A DNA stretch of 12,219 nucleotides from Streptosporangiaceae bacterium (GCA_030040815.1 JASHSZ010000670.1:1-12219), one strand, 5' to 3'; numbered from the stretch's first letter, positions 1 to 7,320 are shown. Notes: generated from the letters alone by a model not told the origin. Translations and numbers: made by a program.

Positions 1-39
1 CCCTTAGCGTTTCCGCCGGTGGCGCGATAGAACTGCACC

Positions 40-690
40 ATGAGCACGCAGGATCGGCTTGAGCAAGCAGGGCTTCTGTACGAGCGCGCCGTGTTCGGCG
101 GTGACGCCAGCGCGCTGCCGACGGCGGACCGCGAACTCGACGCGGTCGAGGCCGGCCTGTGCCTTGCCCGCGGTCGCATCGTGCACGCCAGATTCCTCGA
201 CGAGCGCAGCGAAGATCCGCGCGAGCTGGCACTGTTCGAGCAGGCGGCCAAGCTGTACCGCGAGCTGGGCGACATCAGCGGCCAGGCAGAGTCCTTGTTC
301 TGGATCGGCTGCTGCCACCAGGTCGTGCGGGACGACAGCGAGGCTGCGCAGCCCTACTTCGAGGAGTCCCGTGACCTGGCCGCACAGGCCGACGCCAAGC
401 TCACGCTGTCGTATGCGCTACGGCATCTTGGCTTCGCTGCCCAGGCAACCGGCAACCTCGACCAGGCCTGGGCGCTGCTGGAGCAGTCAGCGGATCTGCG
501 CCGGCAGATTGGCTTCATGCCTGGTGTCGCTGCCAATCTCATCGCCCTTGCCTACCTGGCCGGCGAGCAGGGCCATAGCGACGACGCGCTGGCGCTGGTC
601 GAAGAGGCGGCCGCGATAGCCGTGGCAAGCGATGCGCGCGGCACCCTCCGCTGGGTCGACGAAGCGCGAGCGCACCTGGAGCCAAGCTGA
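40..690 (+). CDS. Tetratricopeptide repeat (TPR) protein
   Basis: The 216-residue product is almost entirely helical, with helix pairs typical of TPRs. The clearest run is around residues 62-96, where a helix with FEQAAKLYRELGD leads into AESLFWIGCCHQ. Further units lie at about 100-135 (FEESRDLAAQADAK), 138-172 (LDQAWALLEQSADLRRQIG) and 177-212. TPR solenoids normally bind other proteins; no catalytic or DNA-binding domain and no signal peptide is visible, so a cytoplasmic scaffold or adaptor role is an inference. The ATG at 40 follows an in-frame TAG at 28-30, so no longer start exists. There is no clear ribosome binding site; TAGAAC at 28-33 followed by six bases and ATG could be a weak leaderless promoter. 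The gene converges on ychF, 75 bases away. The partner protein is unknown. Confidence 0.8.
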   Translation: MSTQDRLEQAGLLYERAVFGGDASALPTADRELDAVEAGLCLARGRIVHARFLDERSEDPRELALFEQAAKLYRELGDISGQAESLFWIGCCHQVVRDDSEAAQPYFEESRDLAAQADAKLTLSYALRHLGFAAQATGNLDQAWALLEQSADLRRQIGFMPGVAANLIALAYLAGEQGHSDDALALVEEAAAIAVASDARGTLRWVDEARAHLEPS

Positions 691-736
691 GCAGCTGCGC
701 TCGGCCCGCTCCTGCGGACCAGGACCGCCGATTTGC

Positions 737-761
737 GCCGCGAGATCGATGTTGACGCGGC
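737..761. terminator. Weak hairpin between convergent TPR gene and ychF
   Basis: The 75-base convergent gap holds the inverted repeat GCCGCG (737-742) and CGCGGC (756-761) with a 13-base loop. The stem is short and neither strand has a run of T after it. It is listed only because transcription from both sides must end near here. Confidence 0.2.
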
Positions 762-765
762 CTCG

Positions 766-1860
766 TCATCCGCTTTGGTGACGGAATTCGACCACGTCGC
801 CGTCGCGCATCACGTAGTCCTTGCCCTCGATCCGGACCTTGCCGGCCGCTCGAGCCGCGGCCATGGAGCCGGCCGCCATGAGGTCGTCGAAAGAGACGAT
901 CTCGGCCTTGATGAATCCGCGCTGGAAGTCGCTATGGATGACCCCGGCGGCCTCCGGCGCGGTGGCGCCGACAGGGATCGTCCATGCCCGCGCCTCCTTC
1001 GGGCCAGCGGTGAGGAACGTGGTCAGCTGCAGCGCCGCGAACCCCGCCCTGGCGAGCTGCGCCAGGCCAGGCTCCCCCAGTCCGAGCTCGGCGAGCAGCT
1101 CCGCCGCCTCGGCCGGCTCGAGCTCGGCGAGCTCCGCTTCGGTCTTGGCGTCCAGGAACACCGACTCGGCAGGCGCCACCATCTCGGCAAGCCGCTTGCG
1201 CAACTCGTCGTCACCCAGCTCGCTGTCGTCCTCATTGAACACGTAGACGAACGGCTTGGCTGTCAGCAGGTGCAGCTCGCGCACGTCGGCGAGATCCAGC
1301 CCGGCCCGCCCGGCGCCGGCGAACAAGGTGGTGCCGCCGTCCAGCAGCTCCTGGGCCATGGCCGCTGCGTCGGCGGCCCTGACCCGCTCCGGGTCCTTGG
1401 CGAACTTGGCCTCCTTGGCCAGCCGCGGCGTGGCCTTCTCCAGGGTCTGCAGGTCGGCCAGCATCAGCTCGGTCGCGATGGTCTCGATGTCCCGCTCCGG
1501 CGACACGTCACCGTCCACGTGACTGACGTCCGGATCGGTGAATACGCGCACGACCTGGCAGATTGCGTCGGTCTCTCGGATATGCGACAGGAACTGGTTA
1601 CCGAGGCCCTGCCCGGTCGACGCGCCCCGCACGAGCCCCGCGATGTCCACGAATCGCACGGTGGCGGGCACGATGCGGGCGGAGTCGTAGAGCCCGGCCA
1701 GCGCCTCCAGCCGCGGATCGGGGATGCCGACAATGCCGACGTTCGGCTCGATCGTCGCGAAGGGATAGTTGGACGCCAGAGCGCTCGCCCGCGTGAGCGC
1801 GTTGAACAGGGTGGACTTGCCGACGTTTGGCAGGCCGACGATGCCGATGGCCAGACTCAC
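766..1860 (-). CDS. ychF: Redox-regulated P-loop ATPase/GTPase YchF (Obg-like ATPase, OLA1 family)
   Basis: This 364-residue protein has the family's full length and domain order. The P-loop GLPNVGKST is at residues 9-17, the switch/G3 motif DIAG is at 72-75 inside VDIAGLVRGA, and the G4 position has N209 followed by E-D-D in place of NKxD. That is the family's known departure and fits its preference for ATP. A helical insertion follows, then the C-terminal TGS domain at about 278-361 (RAWTIPVGA, DFQRGFIKAE, GDVVEFR). YchF proteins bind ribosomes and affect translation and oxidative stress responses. The start is GTG at 1860, which gives the canonical N-terminus MSLxIGIVGLPNVGKS; nothing upstream is conserved. 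There is no ribosome binding site, but a -10 element sits exactly six bases before the GTG, so the mRNA is probably leaderless. It is divergent from rmuC and convergent with the TPR gene. Confidence 0.97.
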   Translation of the reverse strand: MSLAIGIVGLPNVGKSTLFNALTRASALASNYPFATIEPNVGIVGIPDPRLEALAGLYDSARIVPATVRFVDIAGLVRGASTGQGLGNQFLSHIRETDAICQVVRVFTDPDVSHVDGDVSPERDIETIATELMLADLQTLEKATPRLAKEAKFAKDPERVRAADAAAMAQELLDGGTTLFAGAGRAGLDLADVRELHLLTAKPFVYVFNEDDSELGDDELRKRLAEMVAPAESVFLDAKTEAELAELEPAEAAELLAELGLGEPGLAQLARAGFAALQLTTFLTAGPKEARAWTIPVGATAPEAAGVIHSDFQRGFIKAEIVSFDDLMAAGSMAAARAAGKVRIEGKDYVMRDGDVVEFRHQSG

Positions 1861-1866
1861 CGGGAA

Positions 1867-1872
1867 ATTCTA
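1867..1872 (-). promoter_or_regulatory. Candidate -10 element of ychF, leaderless type
   Basis: On the minus strand the hexamer TAGAAT matches five of six bases of TATAAT. It is followed by TTCCCG and then the GTG start. With usual spacing, transcription would begin at the G of the start codon. No good -35 hexamer is seen 16-18 bases upstream. Leaderless mRNAs driven by a TANNNT element are common in actinobacteria. Confidence 0.55.
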
Positions 1873-2006
1873 TGCACGGCGGGGAACGGGCCGGGCTCGG
1901 CTCTCAGCGCCGCGCAGCTCGCGGTGCCCTGGCCCGGTCGGCGAGCGCTGGGAGCCGTCAGGTTCAGCACCCGCCCAGCCGGGCAACCAGGGCTCCGGTC
2001 AATGGG

Positions 2007-2119
2007 GTAATGGCGACCGCTCCGGACCAATGGCGACCGAACCGTCCGGGGCAAAAGGTACAACAAGTAACGAACTCTGACTCAGCTGGTCACTATTGGT
2101 GATTTACCGTCGCTATTGG
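2007..2119. repeat. Four 11-base boxes, two direct pairs in inverted arrangement
   Basis: Boxes related to CCAATRGYGAC occur four times. On the plus strand they are GTAATGGCGAC (2007-2017) and CCAATGGCGAC (2027-2037), with AATGGCGACCG identical in both at 2009-2019 and 2029-2039. On the minus strand they are CCAATAGTGAC (2099-2089) and CCAATAGCGAC (2119-2109). Members of each pair are exactly 20 bases apart, about two helical turns, so they lie on the same DNA face. The pairs point towards each other around an A-rich centre. This looks like a regulator-binding array, but no known operator is recognised. Confidence 0.6.
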
Positions 2120-2243
2120 GTGTGTGGCGGTCAGGTTGGGGCCTGGAGCTGTCATTCCTACCCGGCCGCGCCGACCAGGGCGCGAAGTCGCCTGGGCGTG
2201 TCGCGCGTGTCGCGCCCGAAATTGTCGGTGGTCGCCTGTAACC

Positions 2244-3632
2244 ATGCTGATCATGAACGCCATCTTGCTGCTCATCGGGCTGCTGCTCGGCGTCGCCATC
2301 GGCGCAGCGCTCGGCTACCTGCTCGCCCAGCGGCGGGTGGCCCGCGCGACCGCCGACCTCACCGCCCGCGCCGCCACCGCCGACGAGCGGGCCCGGGCCG
2401 CGGGAGACCGGGCTGTCCTGCTCGAGCGCGCCGCTCAGGAGAAGGCCACCCTGGTCGACGGTCAGCTCGCGGAGCGCTTCGAATCACTGTCCGCCCAGGC
2501 GCTCGACCGGAGCGTCAGGACGCTGCTGGAGCTGGCCGAAGGCCGACTGAGTGCCGCCAGCGCGACGGCAGCGGGCGAGCTCGACAGCCGCAAGGCGGCC
2601 GTTGAGCGGCTCGTGCAGCCGCTGCGGGACACGCTCACCAGGCTGGAGGTCCAGCTCAGGGAGGCAGAGGCGGCCAGGCGGTCCTCGCACGCGGCGCTGA
2701 CCGAGCAGGTCTCGATCGCCCGGCAGTCCTCCGACCAGCTGCGCGCCCAGACGCAGGCGCTCGTCACCGCGTTGCGCAGGCCAGAGGCCCGCGGCCGGTG
2801 GGGCGAGATGCAGCTCCGGCGCGTCGTCGAGCTGGCCGGCATGGCGAGCAAATGCGACTTCGACGAACAGGTCGGGGTCACCACGGCGGACGGCACCGTG
2901 CGCCCGGACATGGTGATCAGGCTGGCAGGCGGCAAAAACGTCGTCGTGGACTCCAAGGTCTCCCTGGCGGCATACCTGGAGGCCGCCGAATCGACCGATG
3001 AAGGTGTCCGCGCTGACCGGCTCGCCGCGCACGCGCGCCACGTGCGCGAGCACGTCGACCGGCTGGCTGCCAAGGCCTACTGGGCCGCGCTGAGCCCGTC
3101 GCCCGAGTTTGTCGTGCTGTTCATCCCGGGCGAGGCCTTCCTGGCGCCCGCCCTCGAGCGCGACCCTGCCCTGCTCGAGTACGCGATGGCGAGCCGGGTG
3201 CACATCGCGACGCCCACCACGCTGGTCACCATGCTGCGTACCGCACAGTACGCCTGGCAGCAGGCCGCCCTGTCTGACCACGCCCGCGCCGTATTCGAGC
3301 TGGGCCGGGAACTCTACGACCGGATCGCCGGCCTGGGCAGGCACGTCGACGGGCTGGGCCGGGCGCTGACGACGGCGGTATCGACCTACAACCGCGCCGT
3401 CGGCTCACTCGAGAGCCGGGTCCTGGTCAGCGCCCGCAAGCTGAGCGAGCTCGGCGTCGTCGAGGCCGAACTGGAGCAGCCTCGACCGGTCGAGGAGACG
3501 GTGCGACCGCTGTCGGCGCCCGAGCTGTTCGTCGAGGCGGGCCCGGAACTCGTGCCGCCGCCGGGTCTTGAGCCCGACCCAGCTGGGCAGACTCCTCTGC
3601 TTGGGGGGCGGGCTTTCAGCGCCGCTGGCTAG
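2244..3632 (+). CDS. rmuC: DNA recombination protein RmuC
   Basis: The 462-residue product has the RmuC layout: an N-terminal membrane helix at about residues 5-27 (ILLLIGLLLGVAIGAALGYLL), a long charged, Ala/Arg/Glu-rich coiled coil at about 28-175, and the RmuC domain from about 175 to 405. Inside the domain are GRWGEMQLRRVVELAGM (184-200), RPDMVIRLAGGKNVVVDSKVS (220-240, with D222 and the D-S-K at 236-238 resembling a restriction-endonuclease-like core), VLFIPGEAF (291-299) and IATPTTL (321-327). The family was named for limiting inversions between short inverted repeats; it is thought to be a membrane-tethered nuclease-like factor, but its biochemistry is poorly defined. I chose ATG 2244 because it starts just before the membrane helix; ATG 2253 is possible, while the frame open from 2124 would add an Arg-rich, non-conserved leader. 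The C-terminus after about 410 is Pro/Glu-rich and variable. The next gene starts 20 bases downstream. Confidence 0.93.
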   Translation: MLIMNAILLLIGLLLGVAIGAALGYLLAQRRVARATADLTARAATADERARAAGDRAVLLERAAQEKATLVDGQLAERFESLSAQALDRSVRTLLELAEGRLSAASATAAGELDSRKAAVERLVQPLRDTLTRLEVQLREAEAARRSSHAALTEQVSIARQSSDQLRAQTQALVTALRRPEARGRWGEMQLRRVVELAGMASKCDFDEQVGVTTADGTVRPDMVIRLAGGKNVVVDSKVSLAAYLEAAESTDEGVRADRLAAHARHVREHVDRLAAKAYWAALSPSPEFVVLFIPGEAFLAPALERDPALLEYAMASRVHIATPTTLVTMLRTAQYAWQQAALSDHARAVFELGRELYDRIAGLGRHVDGLGRALTTAVSTYNRAVGSLESRVLVSARKLSELGVVEAELEQPRPVEETVRPLSAPELFVEAGPELVPPPGLEPDPAGQTPLLGGRAFSAAG

Positions 3633-3652
3633 CGCAGCGGCTGGGAGGCGGG

Positions 3653-4276
3653 ATGGAGCAGCAGGTGGCCGACGACCAGGCCGCCAACGCCTTGCCAGCG
3701 GCCAGCCGACCCGGCGGTCGGCGCTACAGCAGCAACCGGTCGGGCGGCCGCCGTTACAGCGGCGGCCGCCCGCCGCCCGCCCCGCCGGCGGCGACGACCT
3801 GGTCGGCCGGCGCAGCGCAGACCCCGTTCCCTGGTCGGCTGGAGTCGGCGGGGGTGCTGGGCAGCCTGCTCGCGGCCTTCCTCGCCAGCTGTCTGCTCGC
3901 CGCCTGGCTGCGCAGCGACGTCGTGGCTGGCCTGGGCTTTTGCGCAGCGACCTGCGTGGCCGCCCGGTGTGCCAGGCCACAGGCGCTGCTCGGCCTGGTG
4001 ATCTCGGTACCGGCAATCTTCCTCGCCGCAGTGGTCGTCGCGCAATTCGCCACCACCCCTGCCTTCAAGCACCACGGCACGCTGCTGCCGGTGGCCGAGG
4101 GCACCCTGCTGACGCTGGCCGGGGTGGCGCCGTGGCTGTTCGCGGGCACTCTCGCCGGCCTCGTGATCGCCCTGTACCGGGGATTGCCGCAGTGCGTGCG
4201 AAACCTTCGATCCGACCTCACCGGGCGTCGGAGACGCCCGCGCGAACGAGCCCGGCGCGATCGCCTCGCGAGCTAG
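3653..4276 (+). CDS. DUF6542-type four-helix membrane protein
   Basis: The 207-residue protein has a disordered Gly/Arg/Pro-rich N-terminus (1-60) with the sequence GGRRYS twice (residues 21-26 and 31-36). Four hydrophobic helices follow, at about 66-86, 89-106, 111-132 and 153-175, and then a very basic cytoplasmic-looking tail ([13 protein letters not shown]). The segment [20 protein letters not shown] at 147-166 and the position beside ispH match the actinobacterial DUF6542 family, of which Rv1111c is, from memory, the mycobacterial member. Function is unknown. GGGAGG at 3643-3648 lies four bases before the ATG and supports this start. The gene probably shares a transcript with rmuC. Its TAG stop (4274-4276) overlaps the ispH stop. 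Membrane topology is inferred from hydrophobicity by eye. Confidence 0.78.
   Translation: MEQQVADDQAANALPAASRPGGRRYSSNRSGGRRYSGGRPPPAPPAATTWSAGAAQTPFPGRLESAGVLGSLLAAFLASCLLAAWLRSDVVAGLGFCAATCVAARCARPQALLGLVISVPAIFLAAVVVAQFATTPAFKHHGTLLPVAEGTLLTLAGVAPWLFAGTLAGLVIALYRGLPQCVRNLRSDLTGRRRRPRERARRDRLAS
3741..3772. repeat. Perfect 12-base inverted repeat inside the DUF6542 gene
   Basis: The arms CGGGCGGCCGCC (3741-3752) and GGCGGCCGCCCG (3761-3772) are perfectly complementary, with the 8-base spacer GTTACAGC. The spacer's outer G and C can also pair, giving a 13-base stem. Each arm contains GCGGCCGC and is itself nearly palindromic. It encodes the second [10 protein letters not shown] segment of the low-complexity N-terminus, so codon bias for Gly, Arg and Pro may explain it. 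Confidence 0.7.
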
Positions 4277-5235
4277 CCCGGCTGGCCGGCGGCTGGCTGA
4301 CGCAGCTCTCGCGGCAGGCCGAAGGTCATCCGCTCGTGCACCGCCTCGACCTCCTCGACGGCGCCGAACCCGTACTCAGCAAGTCGGCCGAGCACGCCCG
4401 AGACGAGGTCCTCCGGCACGGACGCGCCGCTGGTCACTCCCACCGTGCCGACGCCCTCCAGCCACGCTGGGTCGATGCCGGACGCGTCATCGACCAGATG
4501 CGCGGCGGCCGCGCCCGCATCGCGGGCGACCTCCACCAGGCGTACCGAGTTGGAGGAGTTCCGCGAGCCGACGACGATCACTAGGTCGGACTCGGTGGCG
4601 ATCTGCTTGACGGCGACCTGCCGGTTCTGGGTGGCGTAGCAGATGTCGTCGCTAGGAGGGTCGACTAGCTGCGGGAACTTCTCGCGCAGCGCCGCCACGG
4701 TATGCGCGGTCTCGTCGACCGACAGGGTCGTCTGCGACAGCCAGGCAACCCTCGCCGGGTCACGGACCTGCACGGTCTCGCTGCCCTCAGGGCCGTCCAC
4801 GAGGTGAATGTGGGTCGGCGCCTCGCCGGTTGTGCCGACGACCTCCTCGTGACCCTCGTGGCCGATGAGCAAGATGTCGTAGCCGTGGGCAGCAAACCGG
4901 CGCGCCTCGTTGTGCACCTTGGCGACCAGCGGGCACGTCGCGTCGATGGTCCGCAGGCTGCGATCGGCGGCCTGCTGCCGCACGTCCGGAGCTACGCCGT
5001 GCGCGGAGAACACCACGATCGCGCCCTCCGGAACCGCTTCGGTCTCGTCCACGAAGATGGCGCCCTGCTCCTCGAGCGTGCGCACGACGTGCACATTGTG
5101 GACGATCTGCTTGCGGACATACACGGGGGCGCCGTACCGCGCCAGGGCCTGCTCCACGGTCTGCACAGCCCGGTCTACGCCAGCGCAGTAGCCGCGCGGC
5201 TTTGCCAGCAGGACACGGCGAGACTGGTCAGGCAT
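4273..5235 (-). CDS. ispH: 4-hydroxy-3-methylbut-2-enyl diphosphate reductase IspH (LytB)
   Basis: IspH performs the last step of the MEP pathway, reducing HMBPP to IPP and DMAPP with an iron-sulfur cluster. The 320-residue protein has the three cluster cysteines: C17 in [13 protein letters not shown]101 in [11 protein letters not shown] and C199 in [11 protein letters not shown]. Substrate-site residues are also present: H46 in IVHNVHV, H79 in FSAHG, H129 and E131 in [11 protein letters not shown], the QTTLS segment at 168-172, and SRNSSNS at 224-230. The ATG at 5235 gives the usual short N-terminus; the frame is open upstream to 5385, but that extension is not conserved and would overlap the promoter. 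A TTGGCA/TAAACT promoter ends seven bases before the ATG, suggesting a leaderless mRNA. The gene faces the DUF6542 gene and shares a CTAG with it across the two stops. Confidence 0.97.
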   Translation of the reverse strand: MPDQSRRVLLAKPRGYCAGVDRAVQTVEQALARYGAPVYVRKQIVHNVHVVRTLEEQGAIFVDETEAVPEGAIVVFSAHGVAPDVRQQAADRSLRTIDATCPLVAKVHNEARRFAAHGYDILLIGHEGHEEVVGTTGEAPTHIHLVDGPEGSETVQVRDPARVAWLSQTTLSVDETAHTVAALREKFPQLVDPPSDDICYATQNRQVAVKQIATESDLVIVVGSRNSSNSVRLVEVARDAGAAAAHLVDDASGIDPAWLEGVGTVGVTSGASVPEDLVSGVLGRLAEYGFGAVEEVEAVHERMTFGLPRELRQPAAGQPG

Positions 5236-5242
5236 GGTCCCT

Positions 5243-5270
5243 AGTTTAGAGGGGCCGGGACAGCTGCCAA
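5243..5270 (-). promoter_or_regulatory. Candidate promoter of ispH, leaderless type
   Basis: On the minus strand TTGGCA (5270-5265, five of six to TTGACA) is followed after 16 bases by TAAACT (5248-5243, four of six to TATAAT). The hexamer ends seven bases before the ATG at 5235, which places transcription start at or one base before the start codon. This is the best sigma-70-like promoter I see in the window. Confidence 0.6.
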
Positions 5271-5352
5271 CCCGGGCCCATCGTCCCGCAGTACCGATCC
5301 GAGCGGCCCCGATCCCGCGACCGCAAACGTGTTTTGCCCGCTGGTGCGCGCT

Positions 5353-5370
5353 CCAGGCGGGCTTGCCTGG
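5353..5370. repeat. Dyad in the ispH / lipid droplet protein divergent gap
   Basis: The inverted repeat CCAGGC (5353-5358) and GCCTGG (5365-5370), with a six-base spacer, lies in the 213-base gap between ispH and the next gene. A second small dyad, TGGT-C-ACCA, is at 5376-5384, and CTTGCC (5362-5367) can pair with GGCAAG (5389-5394). These could be an operator or part of a leader of the plus-strand gene; nothing else is seen in the gap. Confidence 0.3.
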
Positions 5371-5448
5371 CATGCTGGTCACCAACGGGGCAAGAACTGG
5401 TGGCGCGGCCTCGCCACGGCGCCGCTAGGTGAGGGAGAACGATCATCC

Positions 5449-6024
5449 ATGGGGAGCCCGCAAGTTCCAGACCAGCTGAAGAAGGCACCCACGCTGGCGC
5501 TGCGATCCTTCTTCGCCGGAATCGGCAAGATCCTGCTCGCCGCCGACCGGCCGCAGGCCAGCTCGGCGGCCAGCCATCCGAGGCACGCCGCGCCGGGGCG
5601 GCGCGCGCTTCGGAGCCCAGCCGGGGTGGCCCAGGGGAGCAAGTCACGGCGATCGCTCGACGAGACGGGCAACGTCCGGCTGCTGGCAGCGGAGGAACTG
5701 CCCGGCGGCGTCGTGCTCACGCCGGATGCGGCGGGTCCGGGTCCGACGGGCACGGGCGCACCGAGCGTGCGGCAGGCGACCATGACACCGGTTGCCACCC
5801 AACCACTGACGGGGAACGTCCCCGTTGGGGCCAGTCTCGTCATCCACGAACTGCCGCTGCCCGGTCTCAGCACCATGTCGGTCGCGGTGATCCGGGCCCG
5901 GCTGCGCGGCCTCGATGTCGACCAGTTGCAGGCCCTGCTGGTGCATGAGAGCAAGAACGCCCAGCGGCCGGAGGTCATCGGCATGATTGAGCGCCGGATC
6001 CTGAAGATCGAGTCCGGCGAGTGA
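5449..6024 (+). CDS. Lipid droplet-associated-type protein (actinobacterial, Rv1109c-like)
   Basis: The 191-residue protein combines a short hydrophobic/amphipathic N-terminus (about 14-31, [18 protein letters not shown]), a disordered Ala/Pro/Gly-rich middle containing the family-like phrase [13 protein letters not shown] (68-80), and a conserved C-terminal helical domain at about 134-186 ([43 protein letters not shown]). The C-terminal domain and the position directly before xseA match proteins annotated as lipid droplet-associated in actinobacteria; the mycobacterial counterpart, from memory, is Rv1109c. The molecular role is not established. GAGGGAG at 5431-5437 precedes the ATG by 11 bases and supports the start. 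The middle region is unlikely to be enzymatic. It probably heads the operon with xseA and xseB. Confidence 0.7.
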   Translation: MGSPQVPDQLKKAPTLALRSFFAGIGKILLAADRPQASSAASHPRHAAPGRRALRSPAGVAQGSKSRRSLDETGNVRLLAAEELPGGVVLTPDAAGPGPTGTGAPSVRQATMTPVATQPLTGNVPVGASLVIHELPLPGLSTMSVAVIRARLRGLDVDQLQALLVHESKNAQRPEVIGMIERRILKIESGE

Positions 6025-6085
6025 CCGCCCTGACCCACGGAGGGCTTCGGGCCGTCCTCTCCCCCGGCGAGTACGGCGTCGCGCA

Positions 6086-7285
6086 GTGCCGCTAGAGACG
6101 TCCGAGCAATCGCCGGTCCCGGTCCGCACGGTGCTGCGGCTGGTCGGCGAGTGGATCGGGCGCCTCGGCCGGGTTTGGGTCGAGGGCCAGATCGCCGAGC
6201 TGGCCAGACGCGGGAGCACCGTGTTCCTGACCCTGCGCGACCCCGTGGCGGCCGTCTCGGTGCGGGTGATCTGCACCAGTGCCGTGCTCGACGCGACCAG
6301 CCCGCCGCCCGGCGTGGGTGCCCGCGTAGTGATCTGGGCCAAGCCCGAATTCAACGCCGCGAGGGGTTCCTTTGCGCTGAGCGCCGCCCAGATCAAGGCC
6401 GTCGGTATCGGCGAATTGCTGGCGAGGATCGAACGGCTGCGGACGGCACTCGCTGCCGAGGGCCTGTTCGCTGCTGAACGCAAGCGCAGGCTGCCGTTTC
6501 TGCCGCACTCCGTTGGGCTGATCTGCGGTCGTGATTCAGCGGCCGAGCGCGACGTAAGGCAGAACGCGGCGCGCCGGTGGCCAGCCGTCCAGTTTCGCGT
6601 CGAGCACGTGGCCGTTCAGGGCCTGCACGCGAGTGAGGAGATCATCGGCGCGCTCCAGCGACTCGACGCGGACCCGGCGGTGGACGTGATCATCGTTGCC
6701 CGAGGCGGTGGCTCCATCGAGGACCTGCTGCCGTTCTCCGACGAGGATCTGGTCCGGGCAGTAGCGGGCTGCGTCACGCCGGTGGTGAGCGCGATCGGCC
6801 ACGAGCAGGACGTGCCGCTCCTCGATCTGGTGGCTGACGTCCGCGCCTCGACGCCCACCGACGCGGCGCGGCGCACCGTCCCGGACGTCGCGGAGCAACT
6901 CCATCTGATCGGCCAGCTGCGGAATCGGGCCCGCAGGTCAATGGCCGGTCGGCTGGACCGCGAGGGCTCGTGGCTGACGGCGATCACCTCACGCCCGGTG
7001 CTAGCCAGCCCGGCGCGCGAGCTCGACCGGCGGCAGGAGCAGGTACAGAGCCTGACCGAACGCGCGCGGCTGGCGACGGCTACCGCGGTCAGCCGGGCCC
7101 GGGATGACGTGGCTCATCTGCATGCCAGGCTGATCGCGCTGTCTCCGGCGGCGACGCTCCGCCGCGGATATGCCATCGTGCAGCACGCGGACGCCAGCGT
7201 TGTGCTATCCGCGAGCCAGGTAGCTCGCGGCGAGTCGCTCACCGTCCGGTTCGCGGACGATCAGCTGCAGGTGACCGCGGGTTAG
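6086..7285 (+). CDS. xseA: Exodeoxyribonuclease VII large subunit
   Basis: XseA is the catalytic subunit of exonuclease VII, which degrades single-stranded DNA from both ends into oligonucleotides. The 399-residue protein has the N-terminal OB-fold at about 12-105 ([25 protein letters not shown]) and the catalytic domain from about 130. Conserved residues that correspond, as I recall, to E. coli D155, R205, H238 and D241 are D156 (SAAERDV), R206 ([22 protein letters not shown]), H239 and D242 ([13 protein letters not shown]). The coiled-coil stalk lies at about 265-350 and the C-terminal segment includes [14 protein letters not shown]. The GTG at 6086 yields an N-terminus with PVPVRTV, as usual in actinobacteria; no ATG and no strong ribosome binding site is nearby. 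It follows the previous gene by 61 bases and precedes xseB by 35. Confidence 0.96.
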   Translation: MPLETSEQSPVPVRTVLRLVGEWIGRLGRVWVEGQIAELARRGSTVFLTLRDPVAAVSVRVICTSAVLDATSPPPGVGARVVIWAKPEFNAARGSFALSAAQIKAVGIGELLARIERLRTALAAEGLFAAERKRRLPFLPHSVGLICGRDSAAERDVRQNAARRWPAVQFRVEHVAVQGLHASEEIIGALQRLDADPAVDVIIVARGGGSIEDLLPFSDEDLVRAVAGCVTPVVSAIGHEQDVPLLDLVADVRASTPTDAARRTVPDVAEQLHLIGQLRNRARRSMAGRLDREGSWLTAITSRPVLASPARELDRRQEQVQSLTERARLATATAVSRARDDVAHLHARLIALSPAATLRRGYAIVQHADASVVLSASQVARGESLTVRFADDQLQVTAG

Positions 7286-7320
7286 ATAGCGGCAGGGCGA
7301 CCGGCCGCTAGGCTGACGGA

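Larger units (their letters stand above)
1861..2243. other. Divergent intergenic region ychF / rmuC
   Basis: The 383 bases between the ychF start and the chosen rmuC start hold no convincing gene. Open frames crossing it lack coding-like composition and are extensions of neighbours or shadows. From the ychF side it contains the leaderless-type -10, a hairpin (GCGCCGCG 1907-1914, CGCGGTGC 1920-1927, loop CAGCT, one G-T pair), four related 11-base boxes between 2007 and 2119, and an A-rich stretch at about 2050-2075 that stands out from the GC-rich surroundings. I see no confident rmuC promoter. Confidence 0.6.

Noticed and set aside
733..2010. Long plus-strand open frame of 425 codons
   Set aside because: It is the antisense shadow of ychF, whose protein has full family motifs. 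The shadow is Arg/Gly/His-rich and has no recognisable domain.
2124..2243. Longer rmuC start adding 40 residues
   Set aside because: The extra segment is Arg/Pro-rich, would precede the membrane helix, and overlaps the repeated-box regulatory region; ATG 2244 fits the family better.
3568..4584. Plus-strand 338-codon frame spanning the DUF6542 gene and the end of ispH
   Set aside because: It crosses two genes with clear motifs in other frames and has Arg/Pro/Ala shadow composition.
5236..5385. Longer ispH start adding 50 residues
   Set aside because: The extension is not conserved and overlaps a good promoter; IspH proteins begin shortly before the PRGYCAGV motif.
6038..6060. Hairpin and GGAGGG between the lipid droplet protein gene and xseA
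   Set aside because: The stem is short with a wobble pair, and the purine run is over 40 bases from the GTG with no start codon suitably spaced, so neither a terminator nor a ribosome binding site is supported.
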